A DNA stretch of 64,000 bases from CADEFQ01 sp050249415 (GCA_050249415.1 JBFWQO010000016.1:1-64000), one strand, 5' to 3'. Counted from the first letter of the stretch, positions 9,299 to 17,827 are shown. The notes: generated from the sequence alone by a model not told the origin. Numbers and translations are program-made.

Positions 9299-10050
9299 TC
9301 GAGCACGCCTCCGCCGCTGACATTGAGCACGGTGCCGGTGGTCCAGCCCGCATCGCGGCCGATCAGGTAGGCGATCGCCGCGGCCACCTCGCGCGCTTCG
9401 CCGAGGCGGCCGAGCGGCACGGCGGCCACGATGCGCGCACGCTCGTCCGCGCCGAAGCGCGCGACCATGGGCGTATCGATCGGCCCGGGCGCCACGGCAT
9501 TCACGCGGATGCGCTCGAGCGCCCATTCCTTCGCGAGATAGCGCACGAGGTTCACGAGCCCCGCCTTCGCGACCGCGTAGGCCGGGCCGCTGAGCGCGCT
9601 GCCGCCGTTCAATCCGTTGGTCGAGGAGACCAGTGTGAGGCTGCCCTGCGAGGCGGCGAGTGGCGCGTGCACGGTCTTGGCGAGCAGGAACGCGCTCGTC
9701 AGGTTCACGGCGAGAAGGCGATCCCACTCGGCGCGCGAGACGCGATCCACCGGCCCCTGCCCCGTTTCTCCGGCCAGGTGGATCACGTGATCGATGCGGC
9801 CGAACGCCGCCACACAGTCCGCGACCGCCCCGGCCAGGCCCGCTTCGTCGGTCACGTCGAGGCTCGCCATGCGAAAGCCGCTGTCCGTGCAGGGCACCGC
9901 CGCGAGCACGCGATCGGTCGCATGGATCTGCCAGCGCCCGGCGCGCAGCCGCTCGATCAGGGCCCGGCCGATGCCGCCCGCCGCGCCCGTGATGAACGCG
10001 ACCGGCGCGGCGCCGCGCTCATCGGGGACCGCGCCACGTTCAGGCGGCAT
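9295..10050 (-). CDS. Short-chain dehydrogenase/reductase
   Basis: 251 residues of a classical SDR: the NAD(P)-binding glycine motif TGAAGGIGR near residues 21-29, an HLAGE motif in the place of NNAG, the catalytic Ser in LVSSTNG and the YAVAK catalytic Tyr/Lys pair, then APGPIDTPM. It should oxidise an alcohol or reduce a ketone using NAD(P). It overlaps the preceding CADD-like gene by 11 bp, and its stop overlaps the TTG of the GntR gene, so it is a fixed member of the operon. The substrate is unknown. Confidence 0.9.
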   Translation of the reverse strand: MPPERGAVPDERGAAPVAFITGAAGGIGRALIERLRAGRWQIHATDRVLAAVPCTDSGFRMASLDVTDEAGLAGAVADCVAAFGRIDHVIHLAGETGQGPVDRVSRAEWDRLLAVNLTSAFLLAKTVHAPLAASQGSLTLVSSTNGLNGGSALSGPAYAVAKAGLVNLVRYLAKEWALERIRVNAVAPGPIDTPMVARFGADERARIVAAVPLGRLGEAREVAAAIAYLIGRDAGWTTGTVLNVSGGGVLD

Positions 10051-10756
10051 TCCTCACCTCGAGGCGCGCGTGGATGCCGTCGAGCATCGAGTAGCGCATC
10101 GCCGCCGAGGCGCGCACCGCGCTCACCGCGCGCTGCTGCAGTTCGGGCGTGGCGGCATAGCGGTCGGTCAGCTCGAGCCCGACGTGCGCATGTTCGGTGT
10201 CGCCCTCGATGTGCACATGGAAGAACTCGAGATCGTCCTCGCTGTAGCCCATGCGGCGCATCGCGTCGACATACTGCGGATAGAGCGTCGGCAACTGCCC
10301 TTCGAGCGCCACCATGATGCCCGCGCAGGCCTCGGCGAGCGGCCGGATGCCCGACAGCTCCCAGATCCAGGCGCGCATCGCGCGCGTGGTCGGCAGTACG
10401 GCGCCCGCCGCTTCCGCACCGAGGATCTCCGCGTCCGTCACGCCGCACGCGCGCGCAAATTTGCGCAGCAGGTCCGGGTGGCGCTTGCCGGGCGCATTCG
10501 GCATCTCCTCGCCGAGCAGGTTCTCGAGCAGGTGCTGGCGCGCATCGAGATCGGGCAGGCGCGCAAACAGTGCCGCGAATTGCTGCGGCACCGCGTCGAT
10601 GTAATAGAAATGCTGGACGGCCCACGCGCCGAGCTGCGCGCGCGTCAGCTCGCCCGCGGCCCACGCGCGGCTGAACGGGTGGCCGCCGCCGTGCTGCGGC
10701 TGGCGCGCCGCTTCGAGCGCGGCAAAGAACTTCGAGCGATCCATGAGACTGGCCAT
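10040..10756 (-). CDS. PqqC/CADD-like haem-oxygenase-fold (di-iron?) enzyme
   Basis: 238 residues, largely helical. Motifs ENLLGEE, RHPDLLRKFARACG, MVALEGQLPT and FHVHIEGDTEHAHVG match the PqqC/TenA/CADD superfamily. The Glu and His residues in these motifs correspond to metal ligands in the haem-oxygenase-like di-iron group (CADD, UndA and relatives), which perform oxidative cleavage or decarboxylation of small molecules. The ATG shares a base with the stop of the upstream 58-residue gene (TGATG). Its place between UbiD and SDR suggests an oxygen-dependent step in the same pathway. It is not a PQQ gene by context, since no other pqq genes are near. Confidence 0.75.
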   Translation of the reverse strand: MASLMDRSKFFAALEAARQPQHGGGHPFSRAWAAGELTRAQLGAWAVQHFYYIDAVPQQFAALFARLPDLDARQHLLENLLGEEMPNAPGKRHPDLLRKFARACGVTDAEILGAEAAGAVLPTTRAMRAWIWELSGIRPLAEACAGIMVALEGQLPTLYPQYVDAMRRMGYSEDDLEFFHVHIEGDTEHAHVGLELTDRYAATPELQQRAVSAVRASAAMRYSMLDGIHARLEVRNAA

Positions 10757-10932
10757 CACGTTGACTCCTTCGCGGGAAACTCCCGATGACAGTGCGGGCA
10801 GCAGGCGTGCGGCGCGGCGGGCGCGAGCATGCGCGGACTGACCGGAAACCAGGTGCGACAGCCGGGACAGGCGACCCAGGCCGTGTTGCCGCGGTACTTG
10901 CCGATATCGCTGACTGGACCCGGACGCTGCAT
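10756..10932 (-). CDS. 58-residue CxxC small protein next to UbiD (VdcD/BsdD-like role?)
   Basis: A short gene with ATG at 10932, ribosome site GGAGA eight bases upstream, and stop sharing one base with the next ATG. The protein carries two CxxC knuckles (ACPGC and CCPHC), one mid-length and one near the end, as in a zinc ribbon or zinc finger. It lies 18 bp after ubiD. In known hydroxyarylic-acid decarboxylases (VdcBCD, BsdBCD) a small cysteine-pair protein (D subunit) accompanies the UbiD-type C subunit. This protein could fill that role although I recognise no direct sequence match. The position and cysteines are seen; the function is inferred. Confidence 0.68.
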   Translation of the reverse strand: MQRPGPVSDIGKYRGNTAWVACPGCRTWFPVSPRMLAPAAPHACCPHCHREFPAKEST

Positions 10933-10950
10933 CGTGATCGTCTCCGGCCG

Positions 10951-12369
10951 CTACTCGCGCGGCCAGCCAGCGGCCGCGGCCGCGGCGCGCAGTGCCTCGG
11001 CGCGGGTGGCCGCGTCTGCCGGCACGGTCGCCACCGGCGGCACGGGCCGCGGCGCGCCGGGCGCGGGGTGCGGTGGCAAGGTGGCATCCACGCCCATTTT
11101 CGATGCGGTGGTCGCGCCATGTGGCAGCGAGGGGTCGAGCGCCGAGCCCGACAGGTCGTCGATGACGATCGCATCGCGCGACCATTGCACGCGCGTCGCG
11201 AGCGCCCAGTCGAGCGATTCGCGCGAGAAAAGATCGATGTCCTCGTCGACCGCGACAACCCACTTCGTGCGCCGGTATGCGAGCGCTGCAACGAGCGCAT
11301 CGCGCGCCTCGCCGCGCGCCGGGCCCGCGAGCTGCAGCCACGCGTGGAAACGCCGGCCCGAGGCGGGCACGTGCACGTTGCGCAGCGAGGGCGCCACGGC
11401 TTTCACGAGCTCGTAGAGTTTGCCCTCCATCGCCATGTTGTCGGGCACCAGCATGTCGGTAAGGCCCGAGCCATAGTCGTGGTAGATCGCATCCTCGCGC
11501 ATCGTGATGCAGGTGACGTCGCACACGGGCGCCGGCGTCTGCGGGCCGAGATAGCCCGTGTACTCGCCGAAGGGGCCGTCGGCGGCGAGGAGATCGGGCG
11601 GCGCGTAGCCCTCGATGACGATCTCGGCATCGGCCGGCACCATGATGCGCTCGCCGTGCGTGATCGACGGCACGAGCGCGAGCGGCTCGCCGATGACGCC
11701 ACCGGCGGCGCGCCAATGGCTCTCCGGGTAGCGCAGCTTCGCCTGGGTGCCCATCAGCACCGCCGGGTGATGCCCGATCCAGAAGGCGACCGGGCACGGC
11801 TCGCCGCGCGCCCAGAACTTGCGCAGGTTGTGCGCGTTGTGGCTCGTCGGGTACGGGAACCAGCTCATGCGCCGCGCACTCTTCAGCCAGCAGCGCTGGA
11901 TCGCGGTGTTGTCGACCCCGGTGTCCGGGTCATAGGTGGTCGCGTGCGCGGCCGTGAGGTACGGGCCCGGCTCGAGCTCATGCTGGGTGAGCGCCGGGAT
12001 GCCGGCGAGATCGGCGTCGGCCCCCGTGAGGACTGCGGCTTGCACGGGCGCCGCGGCGCGCGCCACGATACGCGGCTCGATCCCGGCCGCGCTGCGCCGG
12101 GCATACCACTCTGCGGTCTGCCGATGATCGGCGATGCCGAGGGCCCTTGCGGTGAGCACGCGGCTCGCGGTGAGATTCGTGACGACGGGCACGGGCGTCC
12201 GCTCGCCGGTCGCGCTGCGCGTGTCCTTCGCAAAGAGGATCGGATACTCGCCGCGCGCATCGAGCGCGTGCTGGAGCGCGGTCAGCTCGTGGCGACGCGA
12301 GAGGCCCGCAGGCAGCGTCCACACCGCGTCCGCGTGCTCGGCGAGAAACGTACGGAGATCGCGCGCCAT
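10951..12369 (-). CDS. UbiD-family (prenyl-FMN) decarboxylase
   Basis: 472 residues. The family motif DGPFGEYTGYLG and the upstream MVPADAEIVIEGY block mark a UbiD decarboxylase. These enzymes remove or add CO2 on aromatic or alpha,beta-unsaturated acids using prenylated FMN. The phrase AVLMGTQAKLRYPESHW fits the substrate/cofactor region. It is the first gene of the minus-strand operon; the ATG at 12369 lies 52 bp from the divergent methyltransferase start. The cofactor maker UbiX is not in the window and would have to come from elsewhere. The C-terminal 40 residues are Pro/Ala-rich. Confidence 0.9.
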   Translation of the reverse strand: MARDLRTFLAEHADAVWTLPAGLSRRHELTALQHALDARGEYPILFAKDTRSATGERTPVPVVTNLTASRVLTARALGIADHRQTAEWYARRSAAGIEPRIVARAAAPVQAAVLTGADADLAGIPALTQHELEPGPYLTAAHATTYDPDTGVDNTAIQRCWLKSARRMSWFPYPTSHNAHNLRKFWARGEPCPVAFWIGHHPAVLMGTQAKLRYPESHWRAAGGVIGEPLALVPSITHGERIMVPADAEIVIEGYAPPDLLAADGPFGEYTGYLGPQTPAPVCDVTCITMREDAIYHDYGSGLTDMLVPDNMAMEGKLYELVKAVAPSLRNVHVPASGRRFHAWLQLAGPARGEARDALVAALAYRRTKWVVAVDEDIDLFSRESLDWALATRVQWSRDAIVIDDLSGSALDPSLPHGATTASKMGVDATLPPHPAPGAPRPVPPVATVPADAATRAEALRAAAAAAGWPRE

Positions 12370-12421
12370 AGGTTATTGTCATAGTGGCATGACATTTGGC
12401 GCGTGTACAATGGAGAACACC
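12370..12421. promoter_or_regulatory. Shared divergent control region with inverted repeat
   Basis: Only 52 bp separate the ubiD and methyltransferase start codons. In the middle lies TGTCAT-N6-ATGACA (12377-12394). On the plus strand TACAAT at 12406-12411 could be a -10 box, and GGAGA at 12412-12416 serves as ribosome site for the ATG at 12422. On the minus strand TTGTAC and CACTAT, 18 bp apart, could be -35/-10. One bound regulator, most simply the GntR protein of the left operon, could control both directions. Confidence 0.5.
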
Positions 12422-13549
12422 ATGGCGCGTAATGCCCGACACGAAATGCTCGCCCATGCCGACCCGGACGATACGGCGCGCCAGGCCTTCGTCGTGGCGC
12501 TGAAGCAGGGCCTCAATCGCTCGGTCCGCAGCCGCAACGAGGCGCTCTACGCCGCGGTCGTCGAGCCCGGGCTGCGCAAGCGCGGTGCCGGCGCCGACCC
12601 CTCGCGCGAGGCGATCCGCGACGCCATGTATGCCGAGAGCAGCTATCGCAGCTGGAGTGCGCTCGCGCGCGGCGCCCAGGAGCTGATGTGGGATGCCGTC
12701 GGCGCGCCCATCGTCCGCGAACGCGACCGGCTCGAAGCGAGCGCACGCCGGCTCGCGGCCGAGCGCCGCGCGGGCGGCAGCCTCGAGCTCGATCCGTCGT
12801 TCGAGCCGCCGCGCGGCGTCACCGCGATGGATATCCACCTGCAGCCCGGCGGCTATGCGCTCGACCTCGGCGACGGCGACATCCTGGCCGGCGCGCTCTA
12901 TGAGGCCGGCGGCAATATCTATGCGTTCGGGCAGGGCATCGGCCGCGGCGACAGCAAGGCGACGCACGTACAGCGTTACATCGCCGGGCGCTGGCCGGGC
13001 TTCCGGCCGCTCCGCATCCTCGACATGGGCTGCTCGGCGGGTTCGGCGAGCGTGCCGCACGCCCTCGCCTTTCCCGACGCAGAAGTCCACGCGATCGACG
13101 TCGGCGCCGGCATGTTGCGCTATGCGCACGCGCGCGCCGAGGCGCTCGGCGCGCCGGTGCACTTCCACCAACGTGACTGCACGGCGACGCGCTTTCCCGA
13201 TGCGCACTTCGACCTCGTCGTCTCGCACAACCTGATGCACGAGAGTTCCGACGCGACGCGGCGCGGCATGCTGCGCGAGACGTGGCGCCTGCTCGCGCCG
13301 GGCGGCGTGTTCGTGCACCAGGACGTGCCGCTGCGCTTCGCGGGCCTGCCCGAGTTTCGCAAGTTCGAGCTCTCATGGGACACACGCAACAACAATGAGC
13401 CGTTCTGGGAGGTCTACGCGAATGCGGACCTCGCGGCGGACCTCGCCGCCGCCGGCATCCCCGCCGATTGCACGTGGATCGGGCACCTGCCGCAGGCGGA
13501 AGGGTCGCTCCCCTGGTTTGCCGTCACCGGCTCGAAGCCCCTCGAATGA
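12422..13549 (+). CDS. Class I SAM-dependent methyltransferase with long N-terminal extension
   Basis: 375 residues. The C-terminal half is a Rossmann methyltransferase: SAM-binding motif ILDMGCSAGSA near residue 199, acidic second-strand end VHAIDVGAGML, then DLVVSHNLMHE and LAPGGVF. The first ~190 residues are not recognised and may form a substrate-selecting domain. The ATG at 12422 is chosen for its GGAGA ribosome site; an upstream ATG at 12410 lacks one. The stop overlaps the next gene's start (ATGA). O- or N-methylation of a pathway intermediate is likely; the substrate is unknown. Confidence 0.82.
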   Translation: MARNARHEMLAHADPDDTARQAFVVALKQGLNRSVRSRNEALYAAVVEPGLRKRGAGADPSREAIRDAMYAESSYRSWSALARGAQELMWDAVGAPIVRERDRLEASARRLAAERRAGGSLELDPSFEPPRGVTAMDIHLQPGGYALDLGDGDILAGALYEAGGNIYAFGQGIGRGDSKATHVQRYIAGRWPGFRPLRILDMGCSAGSASVPHALAFPDAEVHAIDVGAGMLRYAHARAEALGAPVHFHQRDCTATRFPDAHFDLVVSHNLMHESSDATRRGMLRETWRLLAPGGVFVHQDVPLRFAGLPEFRKFELSWDTRNNNEPFWEVYANADLAADLAAAGIPADCTWIGHLPQAEGSLPWFAVTGSKPLE

Positions 13550-15048
13550 ACGCGATCCCGCTGCCCACGGGCTGGCCGGTCGCACCCCGCGTGCAATCCC
13601 TGATCGACGGCGTCTCGCCGGCGCTGCGCGCGGGCGGTGTCGACCTGCCGATCGTGAACCCGACGACCGAAGAGCCGCTCACCGTGCTGCGCGAGGCCGA
13701 TGCCGCCGAGGTCGACGCGGCCGTCGCGAGTGCGCGGCGCGCCTTCGACAGCGGCCCCTGGCCGCACATGGACATCAACGCGCGCAAGGACCTGCTCTAC
13801 GCGATCCGTGACCGCGTGCGGGCCCACGCCGAGGAACTCGCGTGGCTCGAATCGACCGGGGCCGGCCTGCCGATCCGGCGCGTGCGCGACCAGGTGCAGC
13901 GCACGGCGCGCGTGTTCGAGTTTTTCGCGGAAGTCGCGAGCACGCTGCACGGGCAAACCTACACGCAGACGGCCGGCTGGCTCACCTATGTCACGCGCGA
14001 GCCCATCGGGGTCGCAGCGCTGATCGCGCCCTGGAATGCCCCGCTGTCGCTCGCCTCGATGCGCATCGCCACCTGCATTCCGTGGGGCAACACCTGTGTG
14101 CTGAAGCCTTCGGAATACACGCCGCTCTCGGTGCGCCGCCTCGTCGAGATCCTCTACGAGGCGGGCTTGCCGCCCGGCGTGGTGAATCTCGTCAACGGCC
14201 GGGGCAGCGTGACGGGCGCCGCGCTCGTCGATCACCCGGGCGTCGATCTCGTCGGCTTCACGGGCGGCACCGCGACGGGGCGCGCGATCATGACCGCGGC
14301 GGCGCGCCGGCTCGTACCTGCGGCACTCGAGCTCGGCGGCAAGTCCGCCAACATCATCTGCGATTCGGCGGACCTCGACCGGGCGCTCGACGGCTCGCTG
14401 ATCGGCATCTATGCGAACAACGGCCAGCAGTGTCTCGCCGGTTCGCGCATCCTCGTGCAGCGCCCGATCGCGCGCGAGTTCATCGACCGCTTCGTCGCGC
14501 GCTCGAAGCGCATGCGCGTCGGCGATCCGCTCTCTCCCGCCACGGAACTCGGCCCGCTCGCGTTCGAGGCGCACATGCAGCGGGTACTCGCTTACACGAA
14601 GGTGGCGCAGGCGGACGGTGCGCAGCTCCTGACCGGCGGCGTCCGCGCCGCGATCGATCGCGGCTGGTTCGTCGAACCGACCGCGGTGCTCGCGCCGTCG
14701 AACGATGCGCGCGTGTGCCAGGAGGAAATCTTCGGGCCGTTCGCGACCTTCCTCGAGTTCGACACGCTCGACGAGGCGATCGACATCGCCAACCGCTCGC
14801 GGTTCGGACTCGTGAGTTACCTGTGGTCGGGCGATCTCGCGACCACCATGCGCTGCTCGCGCGACATCCGTGCGGGCACGGTGTGGGTCAATACGCCGAT
14901 GATGCGGGAACTGCGCGCACCGTTCGGCGGCTACAAGGAATCGGGCATCGGTCGCGACGGCCCGGCGGCGAGCGTCGATTTCTTCACCGAGCAGAAGGCG
15001 ACGATCATTCCGATCGACCCTCCGCCGATTCCCCGCTTCGGCGCCTGA
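13546..15048 (+). CDS. NAD(P)-dependent aldehyde dehydrogenase
   Basis: 500 residues, the normal family length. Seen are the cofactor-binding segment APWNAPLSLA with LKPSEYTPL, the catalytic Glu262 in LELGGKSANI and the catalytic Cys296 in NNGQQCLAGS. The style is close to semialdehyde dehydrogenases of aromatic pathways (HpaE-like). It should oxidise an aldehyde to an acid. It begins inside the methyltransferase stop (ATGA) and ends directly against the MFS start, so it is tightly co-translated. Confidence 0.92.
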   Translation: MNAIPLPTGWPVAPRVQSLIDGVSPALRAGGVDLPIVNPTTEEPLTVLREADAAEVDAAVASARRAFDSGPWPHMDINARKDLLYAIRDRVRAHAEELAWLESTGAGLPIRRVRDQVQRTARVFEFFAEVASTLHGQTYTQTAGWLTYVTREPIGVAALIAPWNAPLSLASMRIATCIPWGNTCVLKPSEYTPLSVRRLVEILYEAGLPPGVVNLVNGRGSVTGAALVDHPGVDLVGFTGGTATGRAIMTAAARRLVPAALELGGKSANIICDSADLDRALDGSLIGIYANNGQQCLAGSRILVQRPIAREFIDRFVARSKRMRVGDPLSPATELGPLAFEAHMQRVLAYTKVAQADGAQLLTGGVRAAIDRGWFVEPTAVLAPSNDARVCQEEIFGPFATFLEFDTLDEAIDIANRSRFGLVSYLWSGDLATTMRCSRDIRAGTVWVNTPMMRELRAPFGGYKESGIGRDGPAASVDFFTEQKATIIPIDPPPIPRFGA

Positions 15049-16356
15049 ATGCCGGCTCGTCCTCCGCAGCGGCTCGGCCCGATCCACCTGGCCGAGGGTG
15101 TCACGCGGGGCAATGCCCTCACGTTCCTGTACGCGGCCTTCTTCAGTGTCTGCCTGCTCGCGTTCCTGAGCTTCATGCAGCCGCTGGTGCTCGATGCGCA
15201 CCTCGGCATCCCGCGCTCGCACCAGGGCCGGGTGACCTTCGCACTCGGGCTCACGCAGGAGATTGCGATGCTCCTGCTCGTCGGGCCCTTCGGCGCCCTC
15301 GTCGACAAGGCGGGGCGGCGCGTGATGTACACGCTCGGGCTCGCGTGGATCGGCGTGGGCTACATCCTCTACCCGCTCGCCGGTTCGCTGGCCGAGCTCA
15401 TCGCGACGCGCTTCTTCTTCTCGATCGGTGCGGCGATGGTCGGGACCGCGATGGCCACGGTGCTGGCCGATGCGCCGCAGGAGCGCTCGCGCGGCCTGCT
15501 GGTCGGCGTGACCGGCGCGTTGCAGGGCGTCGGCGTCATGTTCGGGGTTCTCGTGCTGTCGAGGCTGCCGCTGCGCTTCGAGGCGTTCGGGCTCAGTGAC
15601 GACCTCGCGGGGCGCTACACGCTGTGGATCGGCGCGGCGCTGTGCTTCATCACCGCCGCCGTCTGCCGGCTCGGCCTGCAGCGCGACCCGCCGGACAGGC
15701 GCCCGCAGGGGCACGAGTCGCTGCTGCAACTGGTCGCGACCGGTGTACGCACGGCCCGGGCGAACCGGCGGCTCGCGCTCGGCTATTTCACCGCGTTCGT
15801 CGCGCGCGGCGACATGGTCGTCATCGGCACGTTCTTCTCGCTGTGGCTGATGCAGGCCGGCCTTGCGCAGGGCATGAGCCGGCCCGAGGCGATGGCGAAG
15901 GCCGGCATGATGTACGGCATCGCCCAGCTCACCGGGCTCGTCTGGGCGCCCATCCTCGGGTGGCTGATGGATCGCCACGATCGCGTCACGGTCGTCGTCG
16001 CGTCGATGGGCCTCGCGGCGGTCGGCTATGCGGTGGTCGGCCTCGCCTCAGACCCGTTCAGCGCCGTAATGCCCTTCAAGATGATGCTGCTCGGCACCGG
16101 CGAACTCAGCTGCATCATTGCCGCCCAGGCGCTGCTCGGCGAGCAGGCGCCTACCCGCCTGCGCGGCTCCGTGATGGGTGTGGCGGCCGTCTGCTCCGCA
16201 ATCGGCGTGCTCTTCTCCACGTCCCTCGGCGGCTGGCTCTTCGATCACTGGCGGCCTGGCGCGCCGTTCCTGATGATCGCGAGCGTCAACGCCCTCGTCC
16301 TCGCCGCCGCGCTGTGCGTGCGGCTCACCACGCCGACCGTGAATCCGGATGCCTGA
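15049..16356 (+). CDS. MFS transporter
   Basis: 435 residues with about twelve membrane segments. The cytoplasmic loop motif GALVDKAGRRVMY after segment 2 and GWLMDRHDRV after segment 8 are the conserved MFS signatures. Its start directly follows the dehydrogenase stop, and AGGAGG after its own stop serves the next gene. It may import the substrate of the plus-strand operon or export a product. It is unrelated in detail to the anion-symporter-type MFS at 7263. Confidence 0.88.
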   Translation: MPARPPQRLGPIHLAEGVTRGNALTFLYAAFFSVCLLAFLSFMQPLVLDAHLGIPRSHQGRVTFALGLTQEIAMLLLVGPFGALVDKAGRRVMYTLGLAWIGVGYILYPLAGSLAELIATRFFFSIGAAMVGTAMATVLADAPQERSRGLLVGVTGALQGVGVMFGVLVLSRLPLRFEAFGLSDDLAGRYTLWIGAALCFITAAVCRLGLQRDPPDRRPQGHESLLQLVATGVRTARANRRLALGYFTAFVARGDMVVIGTFFSLWLMQAGLAQGMSRPEAMAKAGMMYGIAQLTGLVWAPILGWLMDRHDRVTVVVASMGLAAVGYAVVGLASDPFSAVMPFKMMLLGTGELSCIIAAQALLGEQAPTRLRGSVMGVAAVCSAIGVLFSTSLGGWLFDHWRPGAPFLMIASVNALVLAAALCVRLTTPTVNPDA

Positions 16357-16368
16357 AGGAGGCCCGCC

Positions 16369-17172
16369 ATGCCGATCGCCCGACTGAACGACCACGACAT
16401 GTATTACGAAGTGCTGGGGCGCGGCGAGCCGGTGCTCTGCATGGGCGGCTGGGGCACTTTCGCGCACGACAACCACCACCAGCTCGCGCGCGGCCTCACC
16501 GACCAGTACCAGGTGATCGTGTTCGACTACCGCGGCATCGGCGGCTCGACCGACGACCCGCAGGTCGAGCCGACGATCGCGCTGCACGCGGCCGATGCGA
16601 TCGCCCTCCTCGACCACCTCGGGCTCGCGAACGTGCATCTGGTCGGGCTCGTCGGTATCGGCGCGTGCATCTGCCAGTCGATCGCCGCGCAGCGCCCGGA
16701 CCTCGCCCGCAGCATGCTCAACATGGGCGCCTGGAGCGCCGTGGACGAGTTCCTGCGCGACCAGCTCGAGATGTTCCGCTGGCTGCACCGCGACCTCGGC
16801 TTCGAGGCGTTCCAGAAAGCCGTCACGCTGCTGTCGTTCACGCCGGAGTACTACAACGCGAACAAGGACCGGCTCCTCGGGCCGCAGGGCGGCTGGAAAG
16901 AACTGCGCGGGCGCTACCCGGCCCATTCCCGGCTGATCGACGCCTGCGTGAACTTCGATTCGACGGCGTGGCTGAGCACGATCCGCTGCCGCAGCCTGAT
17001 CATCCACGCGGGGCTCGACCAGGTGACGAGCCCGCGCACGACGCGGCCGATCGAAAAGGCGATCCCCGGCGCGCGCGGACTGCAGTGGGACGATGTCGCC
17101 CACGTCGTCGCCGGCAAGGAGCAGAAGATCCGCTTCGCGAAGACGCTCTTCGAGTGGCTCGAAGAGAGCTGA
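16369..17172 (+). CDS. Alpha/beta-hydrolase-fold protein lacking the nucleophile Ser
   Basis: 267 residues with a typical alpha/beta-hydrolase layout: oxyanion region MGGWGTF, FDYRGIGGST, acid residue in IIHAGLDQVTSP and the C-terminal His in DDVAHVV. The nucleophile elbow, normally GxSxG, reads VGLVGIGA: the serine position (residue 95) is Val. A simple esterase mechanism is therefore unlikely. Some members of the fold without the nucleophile act as lyases or non-enzymatic binders. It has an ideal AGGAGG ribosome site at 16357-16362. The stop codon lies within a heptamer repeat array. Confidence 0.83.
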   Translation: MPIARLNDHDMYYEVLGRGEPVLCMGGWGTFAHDNHHQLARGLTDQYQVIVFDYRGIGGSTDDPQVEPTIALHAADAIALLDHLGLANVHLVGLVGIGACICQSIAAQRPDLARSMLNMGAWSAVDEFLRDQLEMFRWLHRDLGFEAFQKAVTLLSFTPEYYNANKDRLLGPQGGWKELRGRYPAHSRLIDACVNFDSTAWLSTIRCRSLIIHAGLDQVTSPRTTRPIEKAIPGARGLQWDDVAHVVAGKEQKIRFAKTLFEWLEES

Positions 17173-17222
17173 TAGCGGATGGCTAACAGCTTATAGCTTA
17201 TAGCTTATAGCTTATAGCCAGA
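17167..17222 (+). repeat. Heptamer array A (8 units, capped)
   Basis: Eight consecutive 7-bp units: AGCTGAT, AGCGGAT, GGCTAAC, four exact AGCTTAT, and a final AGCCAGA. The first unit contains the stop codon of the alpha/beta-hydrolase gene. On the other strand the array encodes the last residues (LAISYKL) and the stop of the convergent cysteine hydrolase. The cap unit AGCCAGA or GGCCAGA recurs at the end of arrays C and E and, inverted, at the start of D and F. Confidence 0.85.
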
Positions 17223-17827
17223 AGGTGGTTTTCGACGTCGGCGGCGTCGACGACGTCGCAGTAACGGCGGCCGCAGTCCGCGAGGTTGGCCTGGTGTGCC
17301 GCCTCGTCGGCATCGCCGACGCAATCCGCGGGCACGATCACGCGCAGGCCGTTCGAGAACGCGTCGACGATCGATGCGCGCACGCAGCCGCTCGTCGTGC
17401 AGCCCGTGACGATCACCGTGTCGACCTGCTGTCGCGTCAGGAAAGTCGCGAGCGGCGTGCGAAAGAAGATCGACGGCGCATTCTTGCAGAACGTGAAATC
17501 GTACTGCGGATCGTGCACCCTCGGGTCGATCGCGGTGCACGGGTGTCCGTAGAAGAACTCCTCGCGCACCGCCTTGACCTTCCACAGCGGCATGTCGGCC
17601 TCGCTGCCGTAGGCGGTGTAGCACTTGGCGACCGGCACGCTCTTCGAGCGCGCGACCGCGAGCAGCGCGGCCGTGCGTTCGCAGGCCGCGTGCACCATCG
17701 GCAGCTTGCCGATCGGATACCGCGGGTCGGTGAAGGCGAGCTGGAAGTCGACGACGAGGATCGCGGGGCGGCGGCCATAACCGATGGCCGCGCTCCCGTA
17801 GCCCGCTGCCGAGTAGGAGTCGCCCAT
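17198..17827 (-). CDS. Cysteine hydrolase, isochorismatase/N-carbamoylsarcosine-amidase superfamily
   Basis: 209 residues from the ATG at 17827. The catalytic triad of this superfamily is visible: Asp27 (ILVVDFQ), Lys115 (FTFCKNAPS) and Cys148 (CTTSGCVRAS). The TTSGCVRAS form is shared with N-carbamoylsarcosine amidohydrolase and maleamate amidohydrolase, so it probably deaminates or decarbamoylates an amide. It lies 29 bp downstream of hydantoinase B, which fits a hydantoin route in which an N-carbamoyl product is hydrolysed. Its last seven residues are encoded by the heptamer array. Confidence 0.85.
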   Translation of the reverse strand: MGDSYSAAGYGSAAIGYGRRPAILVVDFQLAFTDPRYPIGKLPMVHAACERTAALLAVARSKSVPVAKCYTAYGSEADMPLWKVKAVREEFFYGHPCTAIDPRVHDPQYDFTFCKNAPSIFFRTPLATFLTRQQVDTVIVTGCTTSGCVRASIVDAFSNGLRVIVPADCVGDADEAAHQANLADCGRRYCDVVDAADVENHLLAISYKL

